A stretch of 64,000 bases of DNA, taken from Anaerotruncus sp. Its GTDB lineage: Bacteria; Bacillota; Clostridia; Oscillospirales; Ruminococcaceae. Position numbers and translations under genes: made by a program. Where the stretch lies: assembly GCA_021770005.1 (NCBI GenBank), contig JAETRV010000009.1, positions 1 through 64,000 of the forward strand, read 5' to 3'. The notes beneath the pieces were generated by a model that was given only the letters and a program-made list of their open reading frames with translations, was not told where the DNA came from and did no database searches. This document shows, in pieces, positions 1-8,338 of this stretch; the stretch's first letter is position 1, and every line of letters begins with the position of its first letter.

Positions 1-555
1 GAGGGGCGGCAGTGCCCCCCTCTTGTGAGAACTCCCCCGGCAAGCTTGGGTGGGGAAACGGATCGAACCGCCCCGGTCTTGCCGGGGAGGGGCCTACGGG
101 GAGGGGTCTCTGACCCCTATCCCGTAAGACAGGCCCGCAGGGGCATCGCGGCGGATGCCGCGATCTCGGCCTAAGAGCCTATTCAAAATCTAAAGCTTTA
201 CTCAATTTTTCTCGAAAAATTGCGGTTTCCAAAGGCAGAGCCTTTGGCCGCTCGCCGCAGCGAGTGGAACACTTTATCCTGAGAAGCGCATTTAGGGGGT
301 GAATTGCCGCCAAAGGCGGCAAGAGGGGGCTTTTTGCAAGTGAAAAAGCCCCCTTGCAAAAGATCCTGAATAGGCTCTTAGCGCGGAGATGCGGCGGAAC
401 ACTTTGTCCTGTGAAATGGGTTCCTATTTTTGTCCGGACATGTGCCGGACAAAAATCCCTGAAGCGCCAAACCGCTTACAAGCGGTTTGGCAAGCTGAAG
501 AAGTGGCTTTTTCCAAATGAAAAAGCCACCTCAAAAAGAAATCCATTTAACGATT
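1..555. repeat. Non-coding, hairpin-rich mosaic repeat region
   Basis: No credible gene is seen in the first 555 bases; the short ORFs here cross hairpins and have no convincing ribosome binding sites. The region is packed with inverted repeats. Examples are a GCCGCC/GGCGGC stem near 304, a GGGGGCTTTTT...AAAAAGCCCCC stem at 326-355, a TTTTTGTCCGG palindrome at 426-455 and an AAACCGCTTACAAGCGGTTT palindrome near 469-488. Several modules recur in inverted orientation at 17.86-18.10 kb, and one recurs at 55.69 kb. The phrase GGAACACTTT(A/G)TCCTG occurs twice here, near 268 and 395. This looks like a family of mosaic intergenic repeats; function is unknown. Confidence 0.6.
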
Positions 556-1359
556 TTAAAAAAGGCCATGCAGCAACCGGCAGGTTTCCGGGAGGTCGGA
601 GACAGGATTTTGGGCATACGCCTCGATGCTGACCCTCCCCCGGTACCCGGCGGCAAAGAGGGGATCAAGGGCGTCCCGACAGGCAGACAGATCATCCTGT
701 AATGGATAGGTGCGCGCGGGATATGCCGCGTAATGGATATGCCGGAGCTTGCGGTCACGACAGAGCTGCATGAGCGAACCGGGGTCGTCCTGCTGTTTCA
801 TAAAGTGGTAGAAATCGACGATCGCACCCACATTCCCGCATCCGCAGGCATCCGCTGCACGCTGCGCGTCCGACAGGGTAGAGACAAAACTGTGTTCCTC
901 GTCATTGATCGGCTCGATCGCCAGTGCTACCCCGCGTTCCGCTGCCTGTGTTCCGAACCGGTGCAGGAATTCCAGATATTGCGGAAACCCTTCCCCATCC
1001 CAGTCGAACCCCTCCGGCACAGTGGCGCGGTTCGGCCCACTCATCGTGATGAGGTCGGTCCCCATCTGCTCGGCCACCGAAAGGGAACGGCGGATATAGA
1101 TGTCCAGACGCACAGGGTCGGCGTGCGGCCCGATCAGCGCCATCCCCTTGGGGATCGCATTGTTAAAAACCTCGGCAGGCAGGCGGGCGCTGTCAAGCAG
1201 TTTGCGGTAGGCGGCGGTTTCCACGTCGTCGAGCAGGAGCAGGCGTGCGAGTGAGACTTCCGCATAATCGTAGCCGGACTGTCCGACCAAAGGGAGCGTC
1301 CGGCGGGCGAGCGGGTCGTCCGGTGTGGCGAGCAACAACAGGCAGCATCCAAGTTTCAT
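556..1359 (-). CDS. Sugar phosphate isomerase/epimerase (xylose isomerase-like TIM barrel)
   Basis: The 267-residue protein has the length and pattern of the AP-endonuclease-2 / xylose-isomerase-like TIM-barrel superfamily, which holds sugar epimerases and isomerases. Barrel-strand motifs with candidate metal ligands are visible: 'ALAIEPIND' (Glu), 'GAIVDFYHF' (Asp, His), 'RHIHYA' (His) and 'VSIEAYAQ' (Glu), in the order typical of tagatose/psicose 3-epimerase-like enzymes. The ATG at 1357-1359 is preceded by a good GGAGGTCG ribosome binding site. It is divergent from the LacI-type regulator at 1699, so joint control is likely. The substrate cannot be told; it may be an epimerase for the ketose handled by this locus. 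The family is clear, the reaction is not. Confidence 0.8.
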   Translation of the reverse strand: MKLGCCLLLLATPDDPLARRTLPLVGQSGYDYAEVSLARLLLLDDVETAAYRKLLDSARLPAEVFNNAIPKGMALIGPHADPVRLDIYIRRSLSVAEQMGTDLITMSGPNRATVPEGFDWDGEGFPQYLEFLHRFGTQAAERGVALAIEPINDEEHSFVSTLSDAQRAADACGCGNVGAIVDFYHFMKQQDDPGSLMQLCRDRKLRHIHYAAYPARTYPLQDDLSACRDALDPLFAAGYRGRVSIEAYAQNPVSDLPETCRLLHGLF

Positions 1360-1467
1360 GAAAAACGACCTCCTTCATCTGGTTGAAAACAAAATAAGAA
1401 TACAGTTTATGGAAGAAAAAGCGGCAGCAGGGGGAAGCCCCTATCCGCTCCACAGCCTAGCTGTGGA

Positions 1468-1490
1468 TGTCAAAACCATAGGTTTTGACA
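1468..1490. promoter_or_regulatory. Perfect palindrome, candidate regulator operator
   Basis: TGTCAAAACC-ATA-GGTTTTGACA is a perfect 10-bp inverted repeat in the divergent spacer between the TIM-barrel gene (556-1359) and the LacI-type regulator (1699). Its size and position suit a LacI-type dimer operator, although classical LacI operators usually have a central CG. Assignment is by position only. Confidence 0.4.
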
Positions 1491-1548
1491 AACGAGCTGA
1501 AAAGCATACAAAAAAGGCGAATTTAGACCGAAAAGCGGTCCGGACAAC

Positions 1549-1577
1549 TTGCAATAATGTTACCATTTTGATATAAT
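1549..1577 (+). promoter_or_regulatory. Sigma-A-type promoter for the LacI-family regulator
   Basis: TTGCAA (1549-1554), a 17-bp spacer and TATAAT (1572-1577) precede the regulator start at 1699 by about 120 bases. It is a close match to the sigma-A consensus in the correct orientation. The long leader holds no other obvious gene. Confidence 0.6.
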
Positions 1578-1698
1578 TGTGATAGGATTTGGGAAATTCG
1601 GGAAGAAAAAATGCTCAGGGCTTGTTTGAAAATAGCGAAAAAGACGGTTGTCTTGGTATTACAAGCAGTCCCTAAATATGCGCAAAGGGGAAAGATCC

Positions 1699-2760
1699 AT
1701 GAAGACGACAATCAAGACCATCGCGCAGAAGTGCAACGTTTCTCCTGTAACGGTTTCGCGTGTCATCGCCAATAATCCGAGCGTGAATGAAAAGACCCGC
1801 CAGTTTATCCTTGATACGATGAAGGAGCTGGACTATCGCCCGCAGAAGGTCGAGGCCCTCACCGAGCGGCAGCGCGCCCGGATGATTGTGATGGTGATGG
1901 AGGACATCACCCGCAATGCCAACGCGATCATACGGGCAGCGGCGAGCTATCTGCGGGAGAACGGCTACCTCTCGATCTTCTGTGAAACAGGCGCAAAAGC
2001 AGCCTATTTCGACGAATACCTCACCGCGCTGGTCGAGCGCGGGGTGGTGGACGGATGTATCGTTATCACCAGCCTTGCCGCCCGTACCGAGTTGGCGCGG
2101 ATCGCCGAGAAGCATCGGCAGCTTCCATTGGTGGCAGTGCACTGGTGTGAAGCGTGGTCGAAGGTGGATTCGGTCATTCTCGATAGCTACCACGGCTCGA
2201 TCTGCGGGGTCAATTTTCTGGCCGATATGGGGCACAAATACATTGCATTGGTCAACGCGCCGTCGGAGGCGTCCGGCTCCTATGAGGAGCGGATGGGCTA
2301 TCTGGACACGATGCACAAGCGCGGCCTCCCCACCGACGAAAAGTACATCCTTTCCGGGAACCTCGAGAAGTCGGGCGGGGTGCAGGCGGCGCGCAAGCTG
2401 CTCTCCGAGATGCCGGAGGTGACCGCTGTTCTCTCCTCCAACTACGCGATGGCCCGCGGTATTGTGGACGAACTGGCCGCTGCGGGCAAACGGGTGCCTG
2501 AAGATATCAGCGTGGTGCCCTTTGGAATCTTCCAGTCGGGGGAGGATCAGCGGGACTTCACCGCGGTGGGGGCAAGTTATGTGGATGCCGGGATCATCGC
2601 CGCCCGGATCGTGCTCGAACGGATTCAGGAGATTAAGGAGCATCAGATCCAGTTCAACACGGTGAAGAAGGTAGTATTAGAGCCGGAGGTATTCCTCGGG
2701 ACCTCCGCCCAGCCTCCTGCAAAAGCGTATGCCACCACCCGGACGGAAAGGAAGCGCTGA
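1699..2760 (+). CDS. LacI family transcriptional regulator
   Basis: The 353-residue protein has an N-terminal LacI helix-turn-helix ('TIKTIAQKCNVSPVTVSRVI', about residues 4-23) followed by a periplasmic-binding-protein-like sensor domain ('VALVNAPSEASGSYEERMGY', 'SGGVQAARKLL', 'VPEDISVVPFG'). The ATG at 1699 is chosen over the TTG at 1648 because it lies 8 bases after AAAGGGG and starts directly at the HTH. It faces the sugar epimerase at 556-1359 across a spacer with a palindrome and probably controls neighbouring sugar genes, including itself. The ligand is unknown. A terminator follows at once. Confidence 0.9.
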   Translation: MKTTIKTIAQKCNVSPVTVSRVIANNPSVNEKTRQFILDTMKELDYRPQKVEALTERQRARMIVMVMEDITRNANAIIRAAASYLRENGYLSIFCETGAKAAYFDEYLTALVERGVVDGCIVITSLAARTELARIAEKHRQLPLVAVHWCEAWSKVDSVILDSYHGSICGVNFLADMGHKYIALVNAPSEASGSYEERMGYLDTMHKRGLPTDEKYILSGNLEKSGGVQAARKLLSEMPEVTAVLSSNYAMARGIVDELAAAGKRVPEDISVVPFGIFQSGEDQRDFTAVGASYVDAGIIAARIVLERIQEIKEHQIQFNTVKKVVLEPEVFLGTSAQPPAKAYATTRTERKR

Positions 2761-2789
2761 CCGCTGCAAAAGCGGTCAGCCTTTTTGTG
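2757..2789 (+). terminator. Rho-independent terminator after the LacI-type regulator
   Basis: A CTGACCGCT / AGCGGTCAG stem with a 5-base loop begins at the stop codon and is followed by CCTTTTTG. It also separates the regulator from the convergent dehydrogenase gene ending at 2851. Confidence 0.75.
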
Positions 2790-2850
2790 CATCTCTTTAG
2801 AGTCTGTTCAGTATCTTTGGGAGGGTGCTTTTTCGCCTATGGGAAGGCTC

Positions 2851-3756
2851 TCACTCCGGAAAATCAAACTGGATTTCCAATCCGGCGGGTTCCTCCAGTG
2901 TCTTGACCACCGACCAGATGTCCTCTTTGCTGAACTGTTTCATGCTCTCGCGGAAGTTGGACGAGATGCCCTCGAGTGCGGGCAGGGAAAGCCCAAACGC
3001 GGATGCGGATGCGCACGCAATCTGCATATCCTTGTCAAGGATCGAGAGCGGGTTGCCGGTGCCGGTGAATACCCTGCCAGCGACATGCCGGGCCGTAGCG
3101 CGGAAGATACCGTTGGAAGCGCTGGTCCCGTCGAGCACCTCAAAAACGGTGCGGGGGTCGAGTCCCGACGCAGCCCCGAGTGCCAGCAGTTCGCAGGTTC
3201 CCTCAAACATCAGGCTGAAAAATGCCTGCATACAGGTTTTCGCTTTCTGCCCCATGCCGGGCTTGTCCCCGACGCGCACCACTGTCGAGCCGAGCTGGTG
3301 CAGCAGTTCCTCATTTTTGCTGAACGCCTCCGGGGATGCACCGACCATCAGGTACAGTTCACCCGAAGCACAGGTTGCGGCGGTGCCGCGTACAGGACAG
3401 TCAACCAGATGCAATCCCAGCGGCTCCAACCCCTTCTCTGCCTGCTCGCACGCCGCATACCCAACCGATGCGGTTACCAGCACGCTGCTGCCTTTGGGGA
3501 GTACATTTGCAGCGCCGTCCTGCCCGAATAAGACGTCCTGCACCTGCTCGCCGTTGAAGACCATCAGGATCAGGGCCGTCGCCCCGTCCGCTGCTTGTGC
3601 AGGGGAGGGGGCAGCTGTGCCGCCCTTTTGTTCCAAAAGCTGCATCCGCTCGGGCAGGAGGTCAAACCCCTGCACCTCATAGCCGTGTGCCAGCAGGTTT
3701 TCTGCGATTCCCATGCCCATCGTTCCCAGTCCGATGATTCCCATTTTGGTTTTCAT
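2851..3756 (-). CDS. NAD(P)-dependent beta-hydroxyacid dehydrogenase (3-hydroxyisobutyrate / tartronate semialdehyde reductase family)
   Basis: The 301-residue protein opens with a Rossmann motif 'IGLGTMGMGIAENLL', has the family substrate-binding stretch 'VDCPVRGTAATCASGELYLM' (cf. DAPVSGG in relatives) and the active-site Lys region 'GMGQKAKTCMQ'. Relatives reduce or oxidise 2- or 3-hydroxyacids such as tartronate semialdehyde, 3-hydroxyisobutyrate or threonate. The ATG at 3754-3756 is used rather than the upstream track start because it follows AAAGAGGAAT and begins the Rossmann fold. Together with the D-2-hydroxyacid dehydrogenase at 8339 it suggests that acidic sugar derivatives are handled here. 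The exact substrate is unknown. Confidence 0.85.
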   Translation of the reverse strand: MKTKMGIIGLGTMGMGIAENLLAHGYEVQGFDLLPERMQLLEQKGGTAAPSPAQAADGATALILMVFNGEQVQDVLFGQDGAANVLPKGSSVLVTASVGYAACEQAEKGLEPLGLHLVDCPVRGTAATCASGELYLMVGASPEAFSKNEELLHQLGSTVVRVGDKPGMGQKAKTCMQAFFSLMFEGTCELLALGAASGLDPRTVFEVLDGTSASNGIFRATARHVAGRVFTGTGNPLSILDKDMQIACASASAFGLSLPALEGISSNFRESMKQFSKEDIWSVVKTLEEPAGLEIQFDFPE

Positions 3757-3817
3757 TGAAATTCCTCTTTTCTTATCAATTCTATGATGATTTGGTCGAA
3801 CGTTTCTCTCCTTTTTA

Positions 3818-3846
3818 AGACTAAATGATTTGAAATAAAATGTCAA
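3818..3846 (-). promoter_or_regulatory. Promoter for the beta-hydroxyacid dehydrogenase
   Basis: On the minus strand TTGACA (3846-3841), a 17-base spacer and TAGTCT (3823-3818) lie about 60 bases before the start codon. The -35 is perfect and the -10 is moderate. Confidence 0.5.
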
Positions 3847-4053
3847 TATAAAGATATAAAATTATCATAAAATATTCAGAGAAATTAGCAGGATGTTTTA
3901 TCCATCTTTTGTGCGTCTTTTCTAGAAGTGTTTGAAACCAGAGAGGAAGGCAGCAGTTTTGATTTTTCAAACAACCTCTATATGAAAAACCACCAATTCG
4001 GCATCCGTTCTCTTGCATAGAATAGAGAAAAACAAAAAAACGACAATTCTGCA

Positions 4054-4082
4054 TTGCAAATTTCGACGCAAAATGTTATCTT
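4054..4082 (+). promoter_or_regulatory. Promoter for the amidohydrolase-transketolase operon
   Basis: TTGCAA (4054-4059), 17 bases and TATCTT (4077-4082) lie 66 bases before the ATG at 4148 in an AT-rich divergent spacer of about 390 bases. The rest of that spacer (3757-4147) shows nothing beyond these two promoters. Confidence 0.5.
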
Positions 4083-4147
4083 AATAAATAGCAAAAACTT
4101 ATCATTAGATTGTGCGAAAAATCAGGAAGGGCAAAAGGAGGTTTCAC

Positions 4148-5536
4148 ATGATGCTGGGAGAAAAAGCATTTGCGTCGATCGGGGAGCTGTCGGAGCAGCT
4201 CTGCGCGATGAGCAGAAAAATCTGGGAGAATCCGGAGGGCCCCTATCGGGAAGTGATCGCAAGCGATACATGCGCCTCGTTTCTGGAGGCAGAGGGGTTC
4301 CAGGTCGAGCGCGGATGCTTTGGCCTGCCGACGGCACTGCGCGCGCAGTGGGGTTCCGGACATCCGGTGATCGGGTTCCTCGGGGAATACGATGCCCTGC
4401 CCGGACAGAGCCAGAAGGATGTCCCGTATCAGGATCCGGTGACCCCGGGCGCTTATGGGCATGGCTGCGGACATAACCTGCTCGCGGTGGGCATGGCGGG
4501 CAGCGCCGCGGCGATCAAGCGGGAGATGGAGGAGAAAAAGCTCTCAGGCACATTGGTCTTTTACGGGTGCCCGGCCGAAGAGGTCCTGACCGGCAAGGGA
4601 TTTATGGCGCGGGCGGGCGCGTTCCGGGAGCTGGACTGTGCGCTCGCATGGCATCCCGGGCGGTATACCCGCGCGTCCTACAGCATCTGTACCGGTGTGA
4701 ACTCGGTGAAATATCATTTCACCGGCAAGACCGCACATGCCGCGTGCGACCCGGAAAAGGGGCGCAGCGCGCTCGACGCGGTGGAACTGATGAATGTAGG
4801 GATCAACTATCTGCGGGAACATGTCCCGATGGACGTTCGGATGCACTATGTGATTACCGATGGGGGAAGCGCACCGAATATTGTCCCGGATCATGCAACG
4901 GTCTGGTATTATGACCGCGCCCTGACCCGCGAAACGATGGAGATGGTGGAAGAGCGGATGCTCAAGGTGGCACAAGGGGCCGCGTGGATGACCGAGACCG
5001 AGCTGACGGTTGAGCGGCTGGGCGGCTGCTATCCGACCCTTCCCAACCACCAGCTTGCCGACCTGATTGACGCGTGTATGCGCGCGATCCCGCAGGAGCC
5101 GTGGACCGAGGAGGAGATCGCCTATGCCAAAAAGATCAATGAAACGGTCCCCGACCTCTGGCAGGAGAGTGTGCAGTTTTCCGGATCGAAGGACCCTGAT
5201 ATCCAGCTCCATTCCGGAGTTATGACGATCGATGAAGCCGATGACTACGGTTCGACCGATGTCGGAGATGTGGGGCATATCGTGCCGACTACCTTCTACA
5301 AAACCGCTTGTTACAGCATCGGTGCACCGGGTCACAGCTGGCTGGTTGCAGCCTGCCTGGGACGCTCGATCGGCCAAAAGGGGATGCTCTACGGCTCTAA
5401 GGTGACAGCGCTTGCAGGGCTGCGGCTGCTCACTGAGCCCGAACTGGTGCGCAAGGCACAGGAGGAGTTCAAGGAAAGTATGCAGGGCCGCACCTATGCG
5501 TGCATGATGCCGGACGACCTGCCCGCACCGGTCTGA
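4148..5536 (+). CDS. M20-family amidohydrolase, AbgB-like (aminobenzoyl-glutamate hydrolase subunit B-like)
   Basis: The 462-residue protein has the M20/M40 metallo-amidohydrolase layout. Metal-site motifs include 'GHGCGHNLLAVG' (His-Cys-His), 'GCPAEEVLTGKG' (Glu pair) and 'ALAWHPGRYT', followed by the inserted dimerisation domain ('GKTAHAACDPEKGRSALDAV') typical of amidohydrolases and of AbgB. Such enzymes hydrolyse N-acyl amino acids or p-aminobenzoyl-glutamate. The start is the ATG at 4148, 7 bases after AAAGGAGG, not the 4112 start. It is first in an apparent run with the split transketolase at 5604. Why an amidohydrolase sits in a sugar operon is unclear; it may release a sugar acid from an amide conjugate (inference). 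Confidence 0.85.
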   Translation: MMLGEKAFASIGELSEQLCAMSRKIWENPEGPYREVIASDTCASFLEAEGFQVERGCFGLPTALRAQWGSGHPVIGFLGEYDALPGQSQKDVPYQDPVTPGAYGHGCGHNLLAVGMAGSAAAIKREMEEKKLSGTLVFYGCPAEEVLTGKGFMARAGAFRELDCALAWHPGRYTRASYSICTGVNSVKYHFTGKTAHAACDPEKGRSALDAVELMNVGINYLREHVPMDVRMHYVITDGGSAPNIVPDHATVWYYDRALTRETMEMVEERMLKVAQGAAWMTETELTVERLGGCYPTLPNHQLADLIDACMRAIPQEPWTEEEIAYAKKINETVPDLWQESVQFSGSKDPDIQLHSGVMTIDEADDYGSTDVGDVGHIVPTTFYKTACYSIGAPGHSWLVAACLGRSIGQKGMLYGSKVTALAGLRLLTEPELVRKAQEEFKESMQGRTYACMMPDDLPAPV

Positions 5537-5603
5537 CCGCCTTTCCGAAGTTTTATTCCATTTTTTTAATGCCGCTGAGGCGGAACCCCAAGGGAGGAAT
5601 ACC

Positions 5604-6446
5604 ATGTATCACGCAACGGATCAACGGGATCAAGAGCTGGGAACGCTCTGCCGGACGATGCGGGTGGAACTGATCGAGCTGCTTCATCAGATTCAAACCG
5701 GGCATCCGGGCGGGAGCCTCTCCTGCTGTGAAATCCTAACCACCCTCTACTTTGACTGTATGAACGTCCGTCCGGAGCAGCCGGATTGGGACGACCGGGA
5801 CCGGTTCGTGCTCTCCAAAGGACACGCCGCTCCGATGCTCTATCTCACGCTTGCCCACCGGGGCTTTTTCCCGATGGAATGGCTGCCCACTCTGCGCCAG
5901 TATGGCAGCCGGCTTCAAGGGCACCCTTGCGCACACAAAACGCCGGGGATCGATTGCTCGACCGGCCCGCTTGGCCTGGGGCTTTCGGCGGCGCTCGGTA
6001 TGGCGCTTGCCGGCCGTTTGAATGGGCAGGATTATACGACTTGGGTCCTGCTGGGGGACGGGGAAATTCAGGAAGGCGGGGTCTGGGAAGCCGCGATGTC
6101 AGCGCGCAAGTTCAATCCCGGCCGGTTGGTCGCAATCCTCGACCATAACGGGGTACAACTCGACGGGACCAACGCCGAGGTCATGCCAATAGACCGGATC
6201 GCCGAGCGTTGGCAGGCGTTCGGCTGGGAGGTGTTCCCCTGCGACGGGCACAGCATCCCGGAACTGCGGGAGACCTTGGCTCGTGCAAAGGCCTCTGATT
6301 CTCCCGCGCTTGTGATTGCCGGGACGGTGAAAGGAAAAGGGGTCTCGTTCATGGAAGGACAGAGCGCATGGCATGGAAAACCGGTCAGCAAGGAGGATTG
6401 CCATCGCGCACTGCAAGAACTGGGGGTGGATCACAATGCCGGATAA
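5604..6446 (+). CDS. Transketolase, N-terminal (TPP pyrophosphate-binding) subunit, copy 1
   Basis: The 280-residue protein equals the N-terminal third of transketolase as encoded by split tktA/tktB-type genes in clostridia and archaea. 'QTGHPGGSLSCCEILTTLYF', 'DRFVLSKGHAAPMLY' and the TPP/Mg motif 'GDGEIQEGGVWEAAM...DHNGVQLDG' are diagnostic. The second motif reads DHN rather than the DNN seen in copy 2 at 22951. It needs the C-terminal partner encoded next, with which it overlaps by 11 bases. GGGAGGA precedes the start. It presumably transfers a two-carbon ketol unit between a ketose phosphate of this pathway and an aldose phosphate. Confidence 0.92.
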   Translation: MYHATDQRDQELGTLCRTMRVELIELLHQIQTGHPGGSLSCCEILTTLYFDCMNVRPEQPDWDDRDRFVLSKGHAAPMLYLTLAHRGFFPMEWLPTLRQYGSRLQGHPCAHKTPGIDCSTGPLGLGLSAALGMALAGRLNGQDYTTWVLLGDGEIQEGGVWEAAMSARKFNPGRLVAILDHNGVQLDGTNAEVMPIDRIAERWQAFGWEVFPCDGHSIPELRETLARAKASDSPALVIAGTVKGKGVSFMEGQSAWHGKPVSKEDCHRALQELGVDHNAG

Positions 6447-7377
6447 GGTTTCGATTCGAGACGTTTATGGGGCAGCGCTCAAAAAGCTGGGAGAACAGGA
6501 GGAACGGGTCGTGGTGCTCGAGGCCGATGTGGGTGGCTCGACCAAAAGCGCGGTCTTTGGGAAAGCGTTCCCCGATCGGTATTTCAACGTCGGGATTGCC
6601 GAACTGAACATGGCGGCGATGGCGGCAGGGTTCGCCTACGCTGGGAAAATCCCGTTTGTCAACACCTTTTCAGTCTTTCTCACCACCCGGGCCTCCGACC
6701 CGATCAGCAGCATGATTGCCTATGACCACCTCAATGTCAAGCTCTGTGGGGCCTATAGCGGCCTTTCGGATGCCTATGACGGCGCAAGCCATCACGGGAT
6801 TTTCGATCTGGCATATGTCCGCTCCCTGCCGGGCATGACCGTCCTTTCGGTCTGCGACCCGGTGGAGACTGAAAAAGCGGTATTCGCCGCCGCAGAGATC
6901 GAAGGCCCGGTTTACCTGCGGCTTTCCCGCGCCGAAGCGCCAAAGCTCTACCCGGAGAACATGGTGTTCACACCCGGCAAGGGGATTCTGCTGAGAGAAG
7001 GCGCAGATGTATCGATTTTGGCCACCGGGCTGATGGTACACCATGCGCTGGAAGCTGCAAACCGCTTGCAGGCGGAAGGGATTTCCGCGCGGGTGGTTGA
7101 CCTGCACACCATCCAGCCGGTTGACCGGGAGCTGGTGCTCGAATCCGCGGAAAAGACCGGGTGTGTCGTCACCGCAGAGGAGCACAGCATTCGGGGCGGG
7201 CTGGGCAGTGCGGTCGCGGAGGTGCTCGCACAAGGGCGGCCCACGATACAGGAATTTGTGGGATTGGATAGCTACACCGAGAGCGGCGCATATGGGACGC
7301 TGCTGTCCGCTTACCATCTGGACGCGCAGACGATTGCTGAAAAGGCGCGGATTGCGGTGCAGCGTAAAAAGCCATAA
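6436..7377 (+). CDS. Transketolase, C-terminal (pyrimidine-binding) subunit, copy 1
   Basis: The 313-residue partner of the preceding gene contains the central pyrimidine-binding and C-terminal domains. It shows 'RVVVLEADVGGSTKSAVF', the activating-Glu region 'RYFNVGIAELNMAAMAAGFA', and the C-terminal 'GLGSAVAEVL'. The ATG at 6436 overlaps the upstream stop by 11 bases, implying translational coupling and a heteromeric enzyme; the 6373 track start would intrude on the previous gene. Copy 2 of this pair is at 22951-24741. The two copies differ clearly in sequence, so they may act on different substrates (inference). Confidence 0.92.
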   Translation: MPDKVSIRDVYGAALKKLGEQEERVVVLEADVGGSTKSAVFGKAFPDRYFNVGIAELNMAAMAAGFAYAGKIPFVNTFSVFLTTRASDPISSMIAYDHLNVKLCGAYSGLSDAYDGASHHGIFDLAYVRSLPGMTVLSVCDPVETEKAVFAAAEIEGPVYLRLSRAEAPKLYPENMVFTPGKGILLREGADVSILATGLMVHHALEAANRLQAEGISARVVDLHTIQPVDRELVLESAEKTGCVVTAEEHSIRGGLGSAVAEVLAQGRPTIQEFVGLDSYTESGAYGTLLSAYHLDAQTIAEKARIAVQRKKP

Positions 7378-7429
7378 CCACATGAGCAAGCAATGAGCAG
7401 AATACACTTTCAGGAGAGGGGAAATCGAT

Positions 7430-8320
7430 ATGAACGAATCCATCCACCGTTATTTCCAGATTGGAACCATCCAATGGATGAGCCATCCGAGAAAAGAGCT
7501 GCTTACCTCGATTCGGGAGATTGCCTGTGACGATTTCTTCGATGCGATTGAGGTCGGGAAATTCCCGGACGAGCAGACCCGGGAACAGGCGGTCAAACTG
7601 TTGTCCCAGAGCCATCTGACCGTCTGCTACGGCGCGCAGCCCCGACTGCTCGGACCAAAACTCAACCCCAATGACCTCGACGAGGAGGGGCGCAAAAAAG
7701 CGGAAGCCACCCTTTTGGAAGCGGTCGACGAGGCCGAGAGCGTCGGCGCGCGGGGAATCGCTTTCCTGGCGGGCAGGTGGTCGGCGGAGACCAGGCAGGA
7801 GGCGTTTGCACAGCTCCTGAAAACTACGCGGACAGTTTGCGATTACGCGGCGGAGAAGGGGATGATGGTCGAGCTGGAAGTGTTCGACTATGACATGGAT
7901 AAGGCGGCGCTGATTGGTCCCGCGCCGTATGCAGCGCAGTTCGCCGCTGAGATGCGCACCACCCACAACAATTTTGGGCTGCTGGTCGATCTCTCCCACT
8001 TCCCCACCACCTATGAGACCAGCCGGTTTGTCATCCGCACCCTGCGTCCATACATCACCCATTTCCATATCGGCAATGCTGTGGTACAATCAGGGTGTGA
8101 GGCGTACGGCGACCAGCACCCCCGTTTTGGGTTCCCCAACAGCGCGAACGATACCCCTCAGCTTGTGGATTTCTTCCGGGTGCTCAAAGAGGAAGGGTTC
8201 TTCTGTGCGGAGCAGCCGTATGTACTTTCGTTGGAGGTCAAGCCCTGGGGCGACGAGGATGAGGACATCATCCTTGCGAATACCAAACGGGTGATCCGCC
8301 GCGCCTGGGCGCTGCTCTAA
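7430..8320 (+). CDS. Sugar phosphate isomerase/epimerase family TIM-barrel protein
   Basis: This is a 296-residue xylose-isomerase-like TIM-barrel protein. Visible strand-end motifs include 'MVELEVFDYDMDK' (Glu, Asp), 'FGLLVDLSHFPTTYE' (Asp, His), 'YITHFHIGNAV' (His) and 'VLSLEVKPWGDEDED' (Glu), matching the metal-site arrangement of the family. It begins at ATG 7430 after AGGAGAGGGG, 52 bases behind the transketolase pair and 18 bases ahead of the dehydrogenase, so all appear to be one operon. It is diverged from the other TIM barrel at 556. It is likely a ketose/aldose isomerase or 3-epimerase; the substrate is not evident. Confidence 0.8.
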   Translation: MNESIHRYFQIGTIQWMSHPRKELLTSIREIACDDFFDAIEVGKFPDEQTREQAVKLLSQSHLTVCYGAQPRLLGPKLNPNDLDEEGRKKAEATLLEAVDEAESVGARGIAFLAGRWSAETRQEAFAQLLKTTRTVCDYAAEKGMMVELEVFDYDMDKAALIGPAPYAAQFAAEMRTTHNNFGLLVDLSHFPTTYETSRFVIRTLRPYITHFHIGNAVVQSGCEAYGDQHPRFGFPNSANDTPQLVDFFRVLKEEGFFCAEQPYVLSLEVKPWGDEDEDIILANTKRVIRRAWALL

Positions 8321-8338
8321 AAGACAGGAGGAATTTGC

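Noticed and set aside
556-1254. Plus-strand ORFs 733-1254 and 905-1099
   Set aside because: They are shadows of the minus-strand TIM-barrel gene, whose motifs and ribosome binding site are clear.
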